45,457 nt of DNA from Planctomycetota bacterium (GTDB lineage: Bacteria; Planctomycetota; Phycisphaerae; Tepidisphaerales; Tepidisphaeraceae): contig JAPLNB010000190.1 in NCBI GenBank assembly GCA_026693085.1, positions 1-45,457 of the forward strand, in the 5' to 3' direction. Under the pieces are notes generated by a model. The model was not told the origin of the DNA. It ran no database searches and was given only the letters and a program-made list of their open reading frames with translations. This document shows, piece after piece, positions 42,663-45,457 of the stretch; the stretch's first letter is position 1; each line of letters opens with the position of its first letter. Both the position numbers and the translations under genes were made by a program.

Positions 42663-43487
42663 ATGGGTGACAAGGAGCCGCGCGTGGCCAAACGATCGTC
42701 CCTGGCAGATAACCTCGATGAAGTACGCGACCGCATCGCCGCGGCCTGCGCCAAGGCCAACCGCCAAACCAGGGAAGTCACACTCATCGCTGTGACCAAA
42801 AACGCCGCCCCAGAACAGATCCGCGAGATCCTTTTGCTCGGCGTCGGCGACCTCGGCGAAAGCCGCGCCCAGATCCTCACCCAGCGCGCCGCCCAGATCA
42901 ACGAGTTCTACCACCGACAGCAGGCGCACGGCGAAGGAATCCTCGCCCCTCGACTCCGTTGGCACATGATCGGACACCTCCAACGCAACAAGGTCAAGCC
43001 TACCCTTCAGGTCGTCGATCTCATTCACAGCCTTGACACCCTCCGCCTCGCCGAGGAACTCGACACACAGGCCGCCAAACTCAACCGCAAAATCCACGTC
43101 CTGCTTCAAGTGAACGCCAGCGAAGAAACCACCAAGTCCGGCGTCGCCGTCGGAGCCGCCCTTCACCTCGCCGAGCAACTCGATTCCATGCCCAACGTCC
43201 AAATCGTCGGCCTGATGACCATGGCCGCCTACACCGATAACGCCGACCAGGCCCGACGAACCTTCGTCCGTACCCGCGAAATCTTCGAAGAAATGCGATG
43301 GCACAAGATCGGCGGATCCCACCTCCGGCATCTCTCCATGGGAATGAGCAACGACTTCGAACCCGCCATTCTCGAAGGCGCTACCATGGTCCGCATCGGC
43401 ACCCTCCTCTTCGGTGGAACCACCGCCGACCACGAAGATCCCGACGACACCCCAGACCTCGAAGCCCGCCTCCGAAAACCAACCTGA
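42663..43487 (+). CDS. YggS/PROSC-family pyridoxal-phosphate homeostasis protein
   Basis: The 274-residue alanine-racemase-like barrel binds PLP through the Lys of 'TLIAVTKNAAPEQIREI'. Other family segments are 'RWHMIGHLQRNKVKP', 'IHSLDTLRLAEEL', 'VLLQVNASEETTKSGV', 'IVGLMTMAAY' and 'HLSMGMSNDFEPAILEGATMVRIGTLLFG'. The ATG at 42663 is preferred; the longer upstream frame is Pro-rich and unlike the family. It probably buffers PLP and protects PLP enzymes. Confidence 0.94.
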   Translation: MGDKEPRVAKRSSLADNLDEVRDRIAAACAKANRQTREVTLIAVTKNAAPEQIREILLLGVGDLGESRAQILTQRAAQINEFYHRQQAHGEGILAPRLRWHMIGHLQRNKVKPTLQVVDLIHSLDTLRLAEELDTQAAKLNRKIHVLLQVNASEETTKSGVAVGAALHLAEQLDSMPNVQIVGLMTMAAYTDNADQARRTFVRTREIFEEMRWHKIGGSHLRHLSMGMSNDFEPAILEGATMVRIGTLLFGGTTADHEDPDDTPDLEARLRKPT

Positions 43488-43529
43488 TGCCGCACTACAC
43501 ACCCCTAACCCCCGTCCCCTTTTCGCACC

Positions 43530-43934
43530 ATGCCCGATATCGACTTCTTCAAATTCTTCCGCTACATGCTCGCGTGGATCGTCACCATCTACGCCACCAT
43601 TATCACCGCCCAATCCCTCTGGGGATGGTTCATCTGGCTCGCAGGTTCCGACCGCTGCATGTCCCTCCTTCGCCGCTACGTCATCGTTCACGGCCTGCGA
43701 CTTCGATTCAAAACCTTCTGGGGCGACTTCCTGGTCTGTATCCTTCTGTCCATCGCCTTTTGCATGCTCTGGCACGCTCAAATCACCATCGACAACATCC
43801 AAACCACCCTCAATCCCCCCCACAATTCCGCCTCCACCCATCCCCAACCCCCCCCCGCAACTCACAACCAACAACCCACGACCAGCAACTGGCAACTGAT
43901 AACTGATAACCAACAAATAACAAATAACAAATAA
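43530..43934 (+). CDS. Small membrane protein, two helices
   Basis: A 134-residue protein with two predicted membrane helices ('YMLAWIVTIYATIITAQSLWGWFIWLAG' and 'FLVCILLSIAFCMLW') joined by a basic loop. The last 40 residues are Pro/Asn/Thr/Gln-rich and are encoded by the heptamer repeat that also supplies the stop codon, so the natural C-terminus may have been replaced by repeat DNA. No family recognised. Confidence 0.55.
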   Translation: MPDIDFFKFFRYMLAWIVTIYATIITAQSLWGWFIWLAGSDRCMSLLRRYVIVHGLRLRFKTFWGDFLVCILLSIAFCMLWHAQITIDNIQTTLNPPHNSASTHPQPPPATHNQQPTTSNWQLITDNQQITNNK

Positions 43935-43948
43935 CGAATAACGAATAA
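43894..43948. repeat. Heptanucleotide tandem repeats
   Basis: AACTGAT occurs twice (43894-43907), followed after a few bases by CAAATAA three times (43914-43934) and CGAATAA twice (43935-43948). The period is 7 bp, so it shifts frame through the end of the gene. It resembles the short tandemly repeated repetitive (STRR) heptamers known from filamentous cyanobacteria. Confidence 0.75.
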
Positions 43949-43959
43949 CAACTGACAAA

Positions 43960-44802
43960 ATGTCCAGCACCCAATCGAACCTCCCCGACACCAGCCAGCT
44001 TCCCGCCCCTGAAGCGAGCCAACTCCAGGACCTGCCCAAGGACGAACTCGAAGCATTGGCCGACGAGCTTGGCCTCGAGGTCGCCCGCTATCGCACCCGT
44101 CAGCATCTCGTCGCCGCTCTCCACCAGCGCCGCCAGCTCATCGCCACCCTCGATCGCGACGCCATGCTCGACACCATCCGCTGGGCTCGCCGATCCGTCC
44201 CCCTCAATGCAACCAACGAGCAATTGGCCCAGGAAATCGTCCGCGTCAAGAGCATGCGCTTCCAAGGCCTCTCCCAGCAGGGACTGCTCGTCCTCGGCCA
44301 CCTCCGCGGAGCATCCGTCAAGCACACCGACGACGTCCCCACTCTCATCCGAAAACTCAAAAAGCTCGAAGGCTTCTTCAGCAAGCTCGGCCGAAAACAG
44401 CGCGGCCTTATCGGCTCCCTCGTCTCCAACCTCCTCGGCGAAGATCAAGCCGAAACCGATTATCAGTTTCTACCCCCGCAACAGACCACCAACGCCCCCG
44501 CCCCCATCGCACCGCCCTCGCGCCCTGCCAGCATCAAGCAAGAAATCGAGGAAGCCGGCCTCCTCGGCGGCATCGCCGGCCGCATCAAAAAATCCGCCGA
44601 CTCCTATCTCAACCACAAGCTCGACGAAATCGAATCCCGCATCGACCGCAAACTCGACGAAATCGACCGCCGCCTAGGCGAATGGCGCGACAAAGAAATC
44701 GCCAACCGCATAAGAATCCTCAAAATCACCCTCTGGGCCAGCGTCATCGTCGCCGCCTTCTCACTCATCTATTCCTACATCAAAGTCTACTTCTACCCCT
44801 AA
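43960..44802 (+). CDS. SAP/Rho-N-like, coiled-coil, C-terminally anchored membrane protein
   Basis: The 280-residue protein starts with a Ser/Pro-rich segment and then 'LPKDELEALADELGLEVARYRTRQHLVAALHQRR' (about 25-58), which resembles the small helical SAP or Rho N-terminal fold. A middle helical domain follows, then a Pro-rich linker, a charged coiled coil 'LDEIESRIDRKLDEIDRRLGEW' and one membrane helix close to the C-terminus ('ITLWASVIVAAFSLIYSYI'). It is probably tail-anchored facing the cytosol. Function unknown. Confidence 0.55.
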   Translation: MSSTQSNLPDTSQLPAPEASQLQDLPKDELEALADELGLEVARYRTRQHLVAALHQRRQLIATLDRDAMLDTIRWARRSVPLNATNEQLAQEIVRVKSMRFQGLSQQGLLVLGHLRGASVKHTDDVPTLIRKLKKLEGFFSKLGRKQRGLIGSLVSNLLGEDQAETDYQFLPPQQTTNAPAPIAPPSRPASIKQEIEEAGLLGGIAGRIKKSADSYLNHKLDEIESRIDRKLDEIDRRLGEWRDKEIANRIRILKITLWASVIVAAFSLIYSYIKVYFYP

Positions 44803-44846
44803 CCCCTCCCTCCCCCCAGTCCCCTCGTTGACCAAATCCTTCTCTT

Positions 44847-45457
44847 TCACTTCCCCTCCTCCAACTCCTCCAACAACCCCTCCACCTCCTTCACCTTCTG
44901 CCCCAACCCCATCTTCGCATACAACTCCTGGCTCTTCCCCCAACATTCCCTCGCCCCCGCCAAATCCCCCCGCTGCTTCCGCACGATCCCAAGATTCGCA
45001 TAATTGATCGCCATCCCCTCCAGCCGCCCCAGTTTCTCGTTGATGGCCAGCCCCTTGCGCTGCATCTCCTCCGCCTTCTCCAGCTCCCCCCGCGTCTGGT
45101 AGATCACCCCGAGGTTGCCGTACGTGATCGCCATCCCCTCCACCCGCCCCAGCTTCTCGTTGATCGCCAGCGACTTGCGCAGCATCTCCTCTGCCTTCTC
45201 CAGCTCCCCCCGCGTCTCGTGGATCAGCCCGAGGTTGCCGTACGCGTTGGCCATTCCCTCCACCCGCCCCAGCTTCTCGTCGATCGCCAGCGACTTGCGA
45301 TGCATCTCCTCTGCCTTCTCCAACTCCCCCTGCGTCTTGTAGATCAGCCCGAGCCCGCCGTACGCGCTCGCCATCCCCTCCAGCCGCCCCAGCTTCTCCT
45401 CGATCTCCAGCGCCTTGCGATACATCTCCTCCGCCTTCTCCAGCTCCCCCCGCGTCT
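44847..45457 (-). CDS. Tetratricopeptide-repeat protein, 5' end outside the window
   Basis: At least 200 residues of tandem 40-residue TPR_12-type repeats with the core 'A.AYGNLG.IYQTRGELEKAEEM.RK.LAI.EKLGR.EGMA'. The frame stays open to the window edge, so the start is missing. The repeats are nearly identical in DNA (period 120 bp), indicating recent expansion. The final repeat diverges ('VRKQRGDLAGARECWGKSQELYAKMG') and is followed by an acidic tail. It is a scaffold for protein-protein contacts; the partner is unknown. Confidence 0.9.
   Translation of the reverse strand, partial: TRGELEKAEEMYRKALEIEEKLGRLEGMASAYGGLGLIYKTQGELEKAEEMHRKSLAIDEKLGRVEGMANAYGNLGLIHETRGELEKAEEMLRKSLAINEKLGRVEGMAITYGNLGVIYQTRGELEKAEEMQRKGLAINEKLGRLEGMAINYANLGIVRKQRGDLAGARECWGKSQELYAKMGLGQKVKEVEGLLEELEEGK

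Noticed and set aside
44847..45457. CRISPR-like periodic repeats
   Set aside because: The 120-bp periodicity is coding and matches 40-residue TPR units without variable spacers.

Overview
The window is GC-rich DNA that most resembles a planctomycete, probably of the Phycisphaerae type. This is inference. It rests on an orphan DUF1559/GspG-like pseudopilin with the '[10 protein letters not shown]' start and an 'H...VDGH' end, tetratricopeptide genes, a short orphan flgM, weak or absent Shine-Dalgarno sites at some genes, and mixed gene order. No rRNA, tRNA or CRISPR was seen.

Layout. 1-1977: a remnant of an old transposase, then a complete IS4-family element (346-1969) with terminal inverted repeats, the Y-x2-R-x3-E-x6-K signature and an 8-bp target duplication. 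2065-5703: a ribose-type sugar ABC importer (lipoprotein, double ATPase, permease). 5792-8619: a class III-like hybrid cluster protein (hcp), a divergent Crp/Fnr regulator with an FNR-type box between them, and a secreted HEXXH protein. 8645-11723 (minus): aroC, a Nudix hydrolase and a GT4 glycosyltransferase. 11921-16260: a geranylgeranyl-reductase-like flavoprotein, flgM with a textbook terminator, a DHH/DHHA1 phosphoesterase and a pseudopilin.

16528-32019 is the core: two adjacent operons for two different cytosolic [NiFe] hydrogenases. The first is hdrCBA-mvhDGA plus a maturation protease, the H2-dependent, flavin-bifurcating MvhADG-HdrABC complex. The second is hoxE-hndB-(hoxF::gltD)-nuoG/hoxU-hoxY-hoxH. 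Its 1067-residue flavoprotein is one ORF joining a NuoF/HydB module (FMN, NADH) to a complete GltD/NfnB/StnA-like module (two Fe-S sites, FAD, NAD(P)H). The diaphorase part therefore looks like a Sporomusa-type (Stn) electron-bifurcating transhydrogenase welded to a group 3d-like [NiFe] hydrogenase. Together the operons could exchange electrons among H2, ferredoxin, a disulfide, NAD(H) and NADP(H). This is the best candidate for an undescribed system here. Upstream of the second operon are two 5-4-5 palindromes of Crp/Fnr geometry exactly 21 bp apart and another 20-bp palindrome. Upstream of the first is a long inverted repeat overlapping a promoter.

32024-33888 (minus): aquaporin Z, a secreted alpha/beta-hydrolase-like protein and a small membrane protein. 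34214-35359: a DegT-type aminotransferase. 35567-38411: an arsenic operon arsR-arsC-acr3-arsM with a consensus promoter and an unusual 70-bp arsR/arsC overlap. 38422-41826 (minus): two tandem paralogous GT-C-like membrane proteins. 42142-42465 (minus): a PilZ protein with its own terminator. 42663-44802: a YggS-type PLP protein and two membrane proteins separated by heptanucleotide tandem repeats. 44847-45457 (minus): the 3' part of a TPR gene that runs off the window.
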